This document shows positions 16,253-23,617 of a stretch of 64,000 nucleotides of DNA, piece by piece. Each line of letters starts with the position of its first letter. Position 1 is the stretch's first letter. Both the position numbers and the translations under genes were made by a program. The stretch is from Streptomyces xinghaiensis S187 (lineage in GTDB: Bacteria; Actinomycetota; Actinomycetes; Streptomycetales; Streptomycetaceae), in the NCBI RefSeq assembly GCF_000220705.2, contig NZ_CP023202.1, forward strand, positions 6,354,501 to 6,418,500, given 5' to 3'. Below the pieces are notes generated by a model. The model made no database searches. It had not been told where the DNA came from and saw only the letters and a program-made list of their open reading frames with translations.

Positions 16253-16819
16253 GTGGCATCCACGAACGACCTCAAGAACGGCATGGTGCTCAAGCTCGAA
16301 GGCGGCCAGCTCTGGTCCGTCGTCGAGTTCCAGCACGTCAAGCCCGGCAAGGGCCCCGCCTTCGTCCGCACCAAGCTGAAGAACGTGCTTTCCGGCAAGA
16401 CGGTCGACAAGACCTTCAACGCCGGGGTGAAGGTCGAGACGGCCAGCGTCGACAAGCGCGGGATGCAGTTCTCGTACAAGGACGGCGACGACTTCGTCTT
16501 CATGGACTCGGAGACCTTCGACCAGATCTACGTCTCCCCGGAGACGGTCGGCGACGCCGCCAACTACCTCCTGGAGGGCTTCGACGCCGTCGTGGCGATG
16601 TACGAGGGCAGCCCGCTCTACATCGAGCTGCCCGCCGCCGTCGAGCTGACGATCGAGTACACCGAGCCGGGTGTGCAGGGCGACCGCTCCACCGGCGGCT
16701 CCAAGCCCGCCAAGCTGGAGACCGGTTACGAGATCGGCGTTCCGCTCTTCATCACCAGCGGCGAGAAGATCAAGGTCGACACCCGCTCCGGCGAGTACCT
16801 CGGCCGGGTGACTGGCTAA
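16253..16819 (+). CDS. efp: Elongation factor P
   Basis: A 188-residue EF-P, the tRNA-shaped factor that relieves ribosome stalling at polyproline. The KOW-like N-terminal domain carries the tip loop HVKPGKGPAFVR, with the tip Lys at position 33 in the PGKGPAF form seen in actinobacteria, which lack the E. coli-type lysyl modification genes nearby. OB-like domains follow, ending GEYLGRVTG. The GTG start gives the conserved N-terminus ASTNDLKNGMVL; CCAGGAGA lies upstream. It is 2 bp before nusB. A TAGCCT -10-like element near 16198 could start the mRNA. Confidence 0.97.
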   Translation: MASTNDLKNGMVLKLEGGQLWSVVEFQHVKPGKGPAFVRTKLKNVLSGKTVDKTFNAGVKVETASVDKRGMQFSYKDGDDFVFMDSETFDQIYVSPETVGDAANYLLEGFDAVVAMYEGSPLYIELPAAVELTIEYTEPGVQGDRSTGGSKPAKLETGYEIGVPLFITSGEKIKVDTRSGEYLGRVTG

Positions 16820-16821
16820 CC

Positions 16822-17250
16822 GTGGCTGCCCGCACCAAGGCCCGCAAGCGTGCCTTCCAGATCCTCTTCGAGTCCGACCAGCGCGGGGTGCCCGTGCGCA
16901 CGGTGCTCGCGGACTGGCTGCGGCACGCCCGGACCGACGACCGGCAGCCGCCGGTCAACGAGTACACCATGCAGCTGGTCGAGGGGTACGCCGAGCACGA
17001 GCGCCACATCGACGAGCTGATCGGCACCTACTCCGTCGGCTGGACCCTCGACCGGATGCCCGTCGTCGACCGCTGCCTGCTGCGGCTGGGCGCGTACGAG
17101 CTGATCTGGGAGGACGAGACGCCGGACGCGGTGGTCATCGACGAGGTGGTGCAGCTCGCCAAGGAGTTCTCCACCGACGACTCGCCCTCCTTCGTCAACG
17201 GACTGCTGGGCCGCTTCAAGGAGCTGAAGCCGGGGCTCCGCCGGGCCTGA
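16822..17250 (+). CDS. nusB: Transcription antitermination factor NusB
   Basis: A 142-residue all-helical NusB that, with NusE/S10, binds boxA RNA and promotes antitermination of rRNA operons. It starts AARTKARKRAFQILFESDQ, and the C-terminal signature is VINEVV-like VIDEVVQLAKEFSTDDSPSFVNGLLG. The GTG start is 2 bp after efp, giving the efp-nusB pair common in actinobacteria. A strong hairpin at 17331-17368 closes the unit. Confidence 0.96.
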   Translation: MAARTKARKRAFQILFESDQRGVPVRTVLADWLRHARTDDRQPPVNEYTMQLVEGYAEHERHIDELIGTYSVGWTLDRMPVVDRCLLRLGAYELIWEDETPDAVVIDEVVQLAKEFSTDDSPSFVNGLLGRFKELKPGLRRA

Positions 17251-17330
17251 CCGGCCCCGGCACCGGACACCGCGGCGGGCCGGCCGGCGCACGCCGGCGC
17301 GCAGCCGCACACGGCACGGGACCGCACCGG

Positions 17331-17368
17331 GCCCGCGGCGCGAAGTCGAACGGACTTCCGCCGCGGGC
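17331..17368 (+). terminator. Intrinsic-type terminator after nusB
   Basis: The left arm GCCCGCGGCG (17331-17340) pairs perfectly with CGCCGCGGGC (17359-17368). Inside, GAAGTC (17342-17347) pairs with GACTTC (17353-17358) around a GAACG loop, with a single bulged C. A short T-containing stretch follows. Confidence 0.75.
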
Positions 17369-17392
17369 CTGGTGCGTTTCTGTGACGTGTTC

Positions 17393-17398
17393 TAGGTT
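17393..17398 (+). promoter_or_regulatory. Possible -10 of the MFS gene (leaderless)
   Basis: TAGGTT lies 6 bp before the ATG at 17405, and no Shine-Dalgarno sequence is seen. This implies an mRNA that begins at or next to the start codon, separated from nusB by the terminator hairpin. Confidence 0.45.
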
Positions 17399-17404
17399 CA
17401 CCGC

Positions 17405-18910
17405 ATGCCCGAGCATGATCACGACAAGCCCGCGCCGCCGGGCGCCGGCCACGCCACCGCCGCGCGGGGGAGCGGCCCGGCCGCCGGTGAGGTCCCGCTG
17501 GCCGCCCGGGTCAGGATCGGCTACGGCCTCGGGTCCTTCGCCACCGGAACCTTCGGCACCGTTCCGGGCCTGCTGCTGCTCTACTACCTCACCGACATCC
17601 TCGGCGTCACCGCCGGCCTCGCCGGGCTGCTCGTCTTCCTGCCCAAGGCGTGGGACGTCCTGCTCAACCCGTGGATCGGCAGCCTGTCCGACCGCACCGT
17701 GCACCGCTGGGGCCCGCGGCGCCCCTGGATGCTGCTGGGCGCGCTCACCATGCCGCTCTGCTTCGCCGCCATGTTCGCCGCCCCGGACCTGGAGCGCGGC
17801 TGGGCCGCCGCCTACGTCGCCGTACTCTTCCTGCTGACCGCCACCGGCTACGCCTGCTTCCAGGTCCCGTACGTGGCCCTCCCGGCGGAGCTCACCACCG
17901 ACCCGGACGAGCGCGCCCGCGTGATGAGCTGGCGGGTCGCCTTCCTCGGCGCCGCCATCCTGCTCTCCGGCGCGGTGGCCCCGCTGCTGGCCGGAGCCTC
18001 CGGCGACGACCACGGCTCGCCCGGCGGCTACCGGCTCATGGGGGTCGTCATCGGCGCCCTGCTCTGCGCCGGGATGCTGGCCGCCTTCGCCGCGACGGCA
18101 CGCGCGCCCGCCGTGCTGCGGGTGACGAGTGAGCCCGGCCTCCTGGCGCAGCTCCGGGCGGCCCGCGGCAACCGGCCCTTCGCCCGGCTGCTCGCCGCCT
18201 TCGTCACCCAGGCCGCCGCCACGGGGCTGATGCTGGCCGGCACCCAGTACTTCGCCACGTACATCCTCCACCGGCCCTCCGCCACCAGCGTCCTCTTCGC
18301 CTGCCTGATCGTGCCCTCGCTGCTCGCGATGCCGCTCTGGCTGACCGTGGGGCGCCGCACCGGCAAACGCTCCGCGGCCCTCGCCGCCTCCGGCTGCTTC
18401 CTGGCCGGGGCCGCGACGGCCGCCTTCGCCCGCGAACTGCCCGCCGGCGCGGTCTACGCGGCCGTCGCCCTGGCCGGCGCCGGCTACGCGGGCATGCAGA
18501 TGCTGCCGCTGGCCATGCTGGGCGACGCCATCGCCGCCGACGCCTTCACCAGCGGCCGCCGCCGCGCCGGCCTGTTCACCGGCCTCTGGACGGCGGGGGA
18601 GACCCTGGGCCTCGCCCTCGGCCCCGGGCTCTACGGGCTCGTCCTGGCGGCGGGCGGCTTCGTCTCCTCCGACGCCGGCCACCGCGTGGAGCAGCCCGCA
18701 TCGGCGCTCACCGCGATCGTCACCGGCTTCGGCGCCCTCCCCGCCCTGCTCCTGCTGCTCAGCCTCCCGATGCTGGCCCGCTACGACCTGACGGAGCGGA
18801 AGCTCAACGCCCTCCGCGACGCGGCGGCGCGGCGTGCGCCCGCGCCCGCCGCCGGCACCGCTCCGGACCCCCGCCCCGCAGACCCCCGACGCGACGGAGA
18901 CATCCCATGA
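17405..18910 (+). CDS. MFS transporter, GPH-symporter-like
   Basis: A 501-residue membrane protein with about 12 hydrophobic segments and a hydrophilic 30-residue N-terminus. The early segment GYGLGSFATGTFGTVPGLLLL, the loop DVLLNPWIGSLSDRT with the following RWGPRRPW, and FQVPYVALPAEL resemble the glycoside-pentoside-hexuronide (GPH, MelB-like) branch of the major facilitator superfamily. The stop overlaps the next gene's ATG by 4 bp, so transporter and PLP enzyme are coupled. The natural substrate is unknown; a small metabolite used or made by the downstream enzyme is the obvious inference. Confidence 0.88.
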   Translation: MPEHDHDKPAPPGAGHATAARGSGPAAGEVPLAARVRIGYGLGSFATGTFGTVPGLLLLYYLTDILGVTAGLAGLLVFLPKAWDVLLNPWIGSLSDRTVHRWGPRRPWMLLGALTMPLCFAAMFAAPDLERGWAAAYVAVLFLLTATGYACFQVPYVALPAELTTDPDERARVMSWRVAFLGAAILLSGAVAPLLAGASGDDHGSPGGYRLMGVVIGALLCAGMLAAFAATARAPAVLRVTSEPGLLAQLRAARGNRPFARLLAAFVTQAAATGLMLAGTQYFATYILHRPSATSVLFACLIVPSLLAMPLWLTVGRRTGKRSAALAASGCFLAGAATAAFARELPAGAVYAAVALAGAGYAGMQMLPLAMLGDAIAADAFTSGRRRAGLFTGLWTAGETLGLALGPGLYGLVLAAGGFVSSDAGHRVEQPASALTAIVTGFGALPALLLLLSLPMLARYDLTERKLNALRDAAARRAPAPAAGTAPDPRPADPRRDGDIP

Positions 18911-20433
18911 CCGCCCCCACCCCTTCCGCCGGTCCCGTGGCCGGAGGCGCGCCCCGGCGCGACATCCTCGACCGGCTCGACTCCCTGCGCGCAACCGACC
19001 TGCCCGTCCGCGGCGGCCGCACCATGGCGTACGTCTACGACTCCGGCCTCGACGGCGTCGAGGAGCTTGCGGCGGCCGCGCAGGCGCGGTTCGCGGGGGT
19101 CAACGGGCTCGACATGACGGCCTTCCCGAGCGTCGTCGCCCTGGAGAACGCCGTCGTGGGCCGCGCCGCCCGGCTGCTCGGCGGCGGCCCGGACACGGCG
19201 GGCACCTTCACCAGCGGCGGCACCGAGAGCTGTCTGCTCGCCGTGCTCACCGCCCGCGAGCACGCCCGGCGCACCCGCGGTGTCACGGCTCCCGAGCTCG
19301 TCCTGCCCACCACCGTCCACGCGGCCTTCCACAAGGCCGCGGCACTCTTCGGGCTGCGGACCGTCTCCGTACCGGCCGACCCCGTGACGTACCGGGTCCG
19401 TCCGGAGGACATCGCCGCGGCGATCACCCCCGACACCGCCCTGGTCGTCGTCTCGGCGCCGTCCTACGCCCACGGCGTCATCGACCCGGTGGCCGCCGTG
19501 GCGGCCGAGGCGGGGCGCCGCGGGGTGCTCTGCCATGTCGACGCCTGCATCGGCGGCTGGTACCTGGGCCACCTGCGGTACGCGGACGGCCTGCCGCAGC
19601 CGCCCGCCTTCGACCTCTCCGTCCCCGGGGTCACCTCGCTCTCGGTGGACCTGCACAAGTACGGCTACACGGCCAAGGGCGCCTCCGTGCTGCTCTTCCG
19701 CGACGCGGAGCTGCGCCGGCACGGCTGGTTCGCCCACGCCTCCTGGCCCGGCTATCCCGTGGTCAACGCCACCCTCCAGGGCACCAAGTCCGCCGGTCCG
19801 CTCGCGGCCGCCTGGGCCGTGCTCGAACACATCGGCACCGACGGCTACACCGGGCTTTCCCGGCGCGTACACGGGGCGACGGCATCCCTCGCCGCCGGGA
19901 TCGGCGCCATCGACGGTCTCCGCGTCCTGGGCCGTCCCGAGGCGTCCCTGCTCGCGGTCGCCTCCGAGGACCCCGCCCTGGACGTCTTCGTGGTGGCCGA
20001 CGAGATCCGGGCGGACGGCTGGTACCTCCAGCCGCAGCCCGCCTTCGACGGCTCACCGGCCAATCTCCACCTGACCGTCACGGCGGCGGTGGCGGGGGAG
20101 GAGACGGTACGGCTGCTGCTCGCCGATCTCGCGAAGGCCGTGGAACGGGCCCGCGCCCTGGGCCCCGCCACGGTCGACCCGGCCCTGGCGGAGGCGGCGG
20201 CCGGGCTCGACCCGGACACCCTCGGCCCCGAGGAGGTGGGACTGGCCCTCTCGCTGGCCGGTATCGGCGCGGACGGCGCGCTCCCGGAACGGATGGCCCC
20301 GGTCCTGGCCGTCCTCCAGGCGCTGCCGCCGCGCCTCACCGAACGGCTGCTCCCCGAGGTCGTCGGGCGCCTCTACCGGCCGGAACCCGGCGGGCCCGCA
20401 CGGGCGGCGGAGAGCGGGCCGGAGGAGGGCTGA
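18907..20433 (+). CDS. PLP-dependent carbon-carbon lyase / decarboxylase, sphingosine-1-phosphate-lyase-like
   Basis: A 508-residue fold-type I PLP enzyme. The Gly-rich phosphate-binding segment is TFTSGGTESCLLAV. The cofactor Asp lies in HVDACIGGWYLG. The Schiff-base lysine is K251 in SVDLHKYGYTAKGAS, a context very like the SVDTHKYGY of sphingosine-1-phosphate lyases and related group II decarboxylases. A C-terminal tail of about 100 residues is Ala/Leu/Pro-rich. It overlaps the MFS gene by 4 bp. It could be an aldolase-type lyase or an amino-acid decarboxylase; the motif context favours the former but substrate is unproven. Confidence 0.85.
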   Translation: MTAPTPSAGPVAGGAPRRDILDRLDSLRATDLPVRGGRTMAYVYDSGLDGVEELAAAAQARFAGVNGLDMTAFPSVVALENAVVGRAARLLGGGPDTAGTFTSGGTESCLLAVLTAREHARRTRGVTAPELVLPTTVHAAFHKAAALFGLRTVSVPADPVTYRVRPEDIAAAITPDTALVVVSAPSYAHGVIDPVAAVAAEAGRRGVLCHVDACIGGWYLGHLRYADGLPQPPAFDLSVPGVTSLSVDLHKYGYTAKGASVLLFRDAELRRHGWFAHASWPGYPVVNATLQGTKSAGPLAAAWAVLEHIGTDGYTGLSRRVHGATASLAAGIGAIDGLRVLGRPEASLLAVASEDPALDVFVVADEIRADGWYLQPQPAFDGSPANLHLTVTAAVAGEETVRLLLADLAKAVERARALGPATVDPALAEAAAGLDPDTLGPEEVGLALSLAGIGADGALPERMAPVLAVLQALPPRLTERLLPEVVGRLYRPEPGGPARAAESGPEEG

Positions 20434-20918
20434 CCGGCGGGGAACCGGCAGGGCGCTCCCGGACGGGGCGGGGGCCCGTCCAGGAGCCGGCATGCGCGGA
20501 CCGGTGGCCCGTCCGGGGCCCCGGCGGAGCGCTCCGGGGCGCGGGTCACGGTTGTCACCGTGCGTGAGGGATGGCTCGCCCAGTGCGAAGGGGGTGCACG
20601 CGGCGGCTACGGACGGCAGGGCGCGGCTTCGCGCCCGGCGGCCCCAGCCCGAGCCCGGCCGGCGGCTCGGCGGCGGCCTGACGGTGGCCCGGCAGCGGCT
20701 GCGCGGGGGCCCGGTGCGCGTACGGCGGCGGCCCGCGGGCCCGGCGCACGGCCGCACGCCGGCTGGGACGGCGGCGGGAACGACGGCCGGGAACACCGCG
20801 GGGCGGTGGGGAGCGTACGGGCTCCCCGCCACCCCGCGGGAACGGTCTCGGCGGCGGGCCGCGGTCCCGCCGGCCGCGGCGGTCCGCGGCGGGCGGGCGC
20901 CGTGGAGGGGCGGAGGGG
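20434..20918 (+). other. Gene-free interval between the PLP enzyme and bldD
   Basis: 485 bp of very GC-rich sequence without a convincing coding region on either strand; the open frames present are low-complexity Arg/Ala/Gly runs. A small hairpin (GGACGGG at 20461-20467 with CCCGTCC at 20475-20481, 7-nt loop) may help end the converging transcripts. Confidence 0.5.
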
Positions 20919-21419
20919 TCAGGCGTCCTCGTGCTGCACGGCCCGGCGGGCGTCCGCGTCCAGCACACCCCAGCTGATCAGCTGCTCGGTGAGCACCGAG
21001 GGGGACTGGTCGTAGATCACCGCGAGGGTGCGCAGGTCGTCCTGGCGGATGGAGAGGACCTTGCCGTTGTAGTCGCCGCGCTGGCTCTGGATCGTCGCGG
21101 CGTACCGCTGGAGCGGTCCGGCCTTCTCCTGCGGCACATGGGCGAGCCGCTCCAGGTCGAGGACCAGCTTCGGCGGCGGTTCGGCGGCGCCCCCGGGCGT
21201 GGTGCCCGGCAGGAGCTCCTGCACGGGGACGCCGTAGAAGTCCGCCAGCTCGGCAAGACGCTGCACGGTCACCGCACGGTCGCCCCGCTCGTAGGAGCCG
21301 ACGACGACGGCCTTCCAGCGGCCCTGGGACTTCTCCTCGACTCCGTGGAGGGAAAGGCCCTGCTGGGTGCGGATGGCGCGAAGCTTGGCTCCGAGCTGTT
21401 TGGCGTATTCGCTGGACAT
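20919..21419 (-). CDS. bldD: Developmental master regulator BldD (c-di-GMP-responsive repressor)
   Basis: A 166-residue protein. An XRE-type HTH domain occupies residues 1-75 (QLGAKLRAIRTQQGLSLHGV, then VVVGSYERGDRAVTVQRL). The C-terminal domain carries the c-di-GMP signature R114-G-D116 followed by R125-Q-D-D128 at exactly the known positions. BldD bound to tetrameric c-di-GMP represses sporulation genes during vegetative growth (established for Streptomyces). The ATG is preceded by GGGGAG. Its promoter contains a perfect BldD box and a near-perfect second box, so autoregulation is expected. It is divergent from pyrR. Confidence 0.98.
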   Translation of the reverse strand: MSSEYAKQLGAKLRAIRTQQGLSLHGVEEKSQGRWKAVVVGSYERGDRAVTVQRLAELADFYGVPVQELLPGTTPGGAAEPPPKLVLDLERLAHVPQEKAGPLQRYAATIQSQRGDYNGKVLSIRQDDLRTLAVIYDQSPSVLTEQLISWGVLDADARRAVQHEDA

Positions 21420-21439
21420 ATAGCTCCCCGGACGAATTG

Positions 21440-21469
21440 GTAACTCACTGTGATGTTACGCAGCGTAAT
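21440..21469 (-). promoter_or_regulatory. Two adjacent BldD boxes
   Basis: On the minus strand 21455-21469 reads ATTACGCTGCGTAAC, an exact match to the BldD consensus nTnACnCWGnGTnAn. The abutting 15-mer at 21440-21454 (plus strand GTAACTCACTGTGAT) matches at all but one position. The pair covers the predicted -10 and start site of bldD. Confidence 0.85.
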
Positions 21470-21482
21470 TCTGCTTCGTCAA
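21453..21482 (-). promoter_or_regulatory. Predicted bldD promoter
   Basis: The -35 is TTGACG (21477-21482) and the -10 is TAACAT (21453-21458) on the minus strand, 18 bp apart. The perfect BldD box lies between and over these elements, consistent with repression. Predicted start near 21446, about 27 nt before the ATG. Confidence 0.65.
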
Positions 21483-21700
21483 GCGGAGGGGGTCCCACCG
21501 AGATCCGGCCCGTACGCGGGGCGCCTCCGCCGGGGCCCCGGTACCCCCTCCCGTACAGCTTTCCGTACGGCCCGGCGGGCTTCCGCGCTCACCCCCGGGG
21601 GCGGGACGGCCCCCGCTCCACCGGGCCGGAGCCGGGCCCCGTCCCGTCCGCCCCGTCCCGTCCGCCCCGGGCCGCCGCCCGCCGTGCGTGCCCGCCCTGG

Positions 21701-21706
21701 TATCGT
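21701..21706 (+). promoter_or_regulatory. Possible pyrR -10 element
   Basis: TATCGT here would give transcription from about 21713, so that the leader begins just ahead of the hairpin at 21725. No clear -35 is seen. Confidence 0.35.
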
Positions 21707-21724
21707 TCACCGGGCACGATCCCC

Positions 21725-21766
21725 GACGTCCTTTAACATCCGTCCCGTGAGGCGGAGAAGGAGGTC
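21725..21766 (+). promoter_or_regulatory. PyrR-type leader hairpin sequestering the pyrR ribosome-binding site
   Basis: GACGTCCTT (21725-21733) pairs with AAGGAGGTC (21758-21766) with one mismatch; the 3' arm is the AAGGAGG ribosome-binding site itself. The enclosed segment holds TCCCGTGAGGC (21743-21753), which fits the PyrR-binding-loop consensus UCCnGnGAGGY. Translational repression by PyrR, as known in mycobacteria, is the natural reading. Confidence 0.7.
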
Positions 21767-21774
21767 CGTTTCCC

Positions 21775-22377
21775 ATGGACGCATCCTCAGCCGTATCCGG
21801 TGAATCCGGCCCCCCGGTCCCGCCGGCCCGCCCCGTGCTGGAGGCCCCGGACATCGCCCGGGTCCTGACCCGCATCGCGCACGAGATCGTCGAACGCGCC
21901 AAGGGCGCCGACGACGTCATACTGCTCGGCATCCCCACCCGCGGTGTCTTCCTCGCCCGCCGCCTCGCGGCCAAGCTGGAGGGGATCACCGGCCGCCCGC
22001 AGCCCTCCGGTTCGCTGGACATCACCATGTACCGCGACGACCTGCGGCTCCGCCCGGCCCGCGCGCTCGCCCGCACCGACATCCCCGCCGACGGGGTCGA
22101 CGGCAAGCTGGTCGTCCTCGTCGACGACGTGCTCTTCTCCGGCCGGACGATCCGCGCCGCCCTCGACGCCCTCGGCGACATCGGCCGCCCGCGCGCCGTG
22201 CAGCTCGCGGTCCTCGTGGACCGGGGCCACCGCGAACTGCCGATCCGCGCCGACTACGTCGGCAAGAACCTCCCGACCTCGCTGCGGGAGACGGTCAAGG
22301 TCCAGCTCACCGAGGAGGACGGCCGCGACAGCGTGCTCCTCGGCCGGCGCGGCGCCGTCCCGCCCGGCGAGCGGTAG
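21775..22377 (+). CDS. pyrR: Bifunctional pyr operon regulator / uracil phosphoribosyltransferase
   Basis: A 200-residue PRTase-fold protein that binds pyr mRNA when UMP/UTP is high and has uracil phosphoribosyltransferase activity. The PRPP loop is LVVLVDDVLFSGRTIRAAL, the flanking conserved segment is GIPTRGVFLARRL, and the C-terminal YVGKNLPTSLRETVKVQL is typical. The ATG follows AAGGAGG by 10 bp. It is first of the pyrimidine cluster; pyrB follows after about 210 bp. Its own leader holds a PyrR-loop hairpin, so autoregulation is likely. Confidence 0.97.
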   Translation: MDASSAVSGESGPPVPPARPVLEAPDIARVLTRIAHEIVERAKGADDVILLGIPTRGVFLARRLAAKLEGITGRPQPSGSLDITMYRDDLRLRPARALARTDIPADGVDGKLVVLVDDVLFSGRTIRAALDALGDIGRPRAVQLAVLVDRGHRELPIRADYVGKNLPTSLRETVKVQLTEEDGRDSVLLGRRGAVPPGER

Positions 22378-22586
22378 CGCCCCGCGCCCGGCCGGGCCCG
22401 CGCGCCCGGTGCCCGCGCACGGCGCCCGCCGCGCCGGCCCGCGCCGCCGCACCGGAACCTCCGCTTCCGGCCCGTGCCCGGGCCGGCCGGCGAGGCCCCG
22501 GACGGCCCCCGACCGCCCTCCCGGCCCGTGCCGGGACCGAAGCCCAGCGAACCCCGCACACCGTTCCCGAATCCCCGGAGCACCGG

Positions 22587-23615
22587 ATGCAGCGCCACCT
22601 CACCTCGGCCGCGGACCTCACCCGTGACGACGCCCTCCTCGTCCTCGACACCGCCGAGGAGATGGCCCGGGTCGCCGACCGGCCGATCAAGAAGCTCCCG
22701 ACCCTGCGCGGCCGTACGGTCGTCAACCTCTTCTTCGAGGACTCGACCCGGACCCGGATCTCCTTCGAGGCCGCCGCCAAGCGGCTCTCCGCCGACGTCA
22801 TCAACTTCTCCGCCAAGGGCTCCTCGGTCTCCAAGGGCGAGTCGCTCAAGGACACCGCGCTCACCCTGGAGGCGATGGGCGCCGACGCCGTCGTCATCCG
22901 CCACCACGACTCCGGCGCCCCGCACCGCCTCGCCACCTCCGGCTGGATCGGCGGCTCGGTCGTCAACGCCGGCGACGGCACCCATGAACACCCCACCCAG
23001 GCCCTGCTGGACGCCTTCACCATGCGCCGCCACCTCGCGGGCGCCCCGGACGGCGGCCCGGTGCCCCACGGCACGCCGGGCGACGGCACGGGCCGCGACC
23101 TGGCCGGCCGCCGCATCACCATCGTCGGGGACGTGCTGCACAGCCGCGTCGCCCGCTCCAACGTCCATCTGCTCACCACCCTGGGCGCCGAGGTCACCCT
23201 CGTCGCCCCGCCGACCCTGGTGCCCATCGGCGTCGGGAACTGGCCCTGCGAGATCTCCTACGACCTCGACGCCGTCCTCGCCAAGTCCGACGCCGTGATG
23301 ATGCTCCGCGTCCAGCGGGAGCGGATGAACGCCGCCTTCTTCCCCACCGAGCGCGAGTACGCCCGCCGCTACGGTCTGAACAGCGACCGGATGGCCCGGA
23401 TGCCCGGCCACGCCATCGTGATGCACCCCGGCCCGATGAACCGCGGCATGGAGATCACCGCCGAGGTCGCCGACTCCGAGCGCTGCACCGCCGTCGAACA
23501 GGTGGCCAACGGCGTCAGCATCCGGATGGCCGTGCTCTACCTGCTGCTCGGCGGTGCCGGACCGGCCGTCACCGGCACCCCCGACACCACCACCCGCACC
23601 GAGGAGAACGCCTGA
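22587..23615 (+). CDS. pyrB: Aspartate carbamoyltransferase, catalytic chain
   Basis: A 342-residue enzyme joining carbamoyl phosphate and aspartate. The carbamoyl-phosphate motif is FFEDSTRTRISFE, SKGES contains the catalytic Ser/Lys, and HPTQALLDAFTM is the second binding motif. An insertion of about 15 residues (GAPDGGPVPHGTPGDG) precedes the ITIVGDVLHSRVARSN segment and is absent in shorter homologues. No regulatory pyrI is present. It is followed after 2 bp by pyrC, and the pair probably form the usual coupled complex. Confidence 0.97.
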   Translation: MQRHLTSAADLTRDDALLVLDTAEEMARVADRPIKKLPTLRGRTVVNLFFEDSTRTRISFEAAAKRLSADVINFSAKGSSVSKGESLKDTALTLEAMGADAVVIRHHDSGAPHRLATSGWIGGSVVNAGDGTHEHPTQALLDAFTMRRHLAGAPDGGPVPHGTPGDGTGRDLAGRRITIVGDVLHSRVARSNVHLLTTLGAEVTLVAPPTLVPIGVGNWPCEISYDLDAVLAKSDAVMMLRVQRERMNAAFFPTEREYARRYGLNSDRMARMPGHAIVMHPGPMNRGMEITAEVADSERCTAVEQVANGVSIRMAVLYLLLGGAGPAVTGTPDTTTRTEENA

Positions 23616-23617
23616 CC

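Noticed and set aside
17331..17368. Hairpin after nusB as an attenuator of the MFS gene
   Set aside because: The likely -10 for the MFS gene is downstream of the hairpin, so it fits better as the efp-nusB terminator.
20492..20977. Open frames between the PLP enzyme and bldD on both strands
   Set aside because: Arg/Ala/Gly/Pro low complexity, no good start signal, one overlaps the bldD 3' end; no support for a gene.
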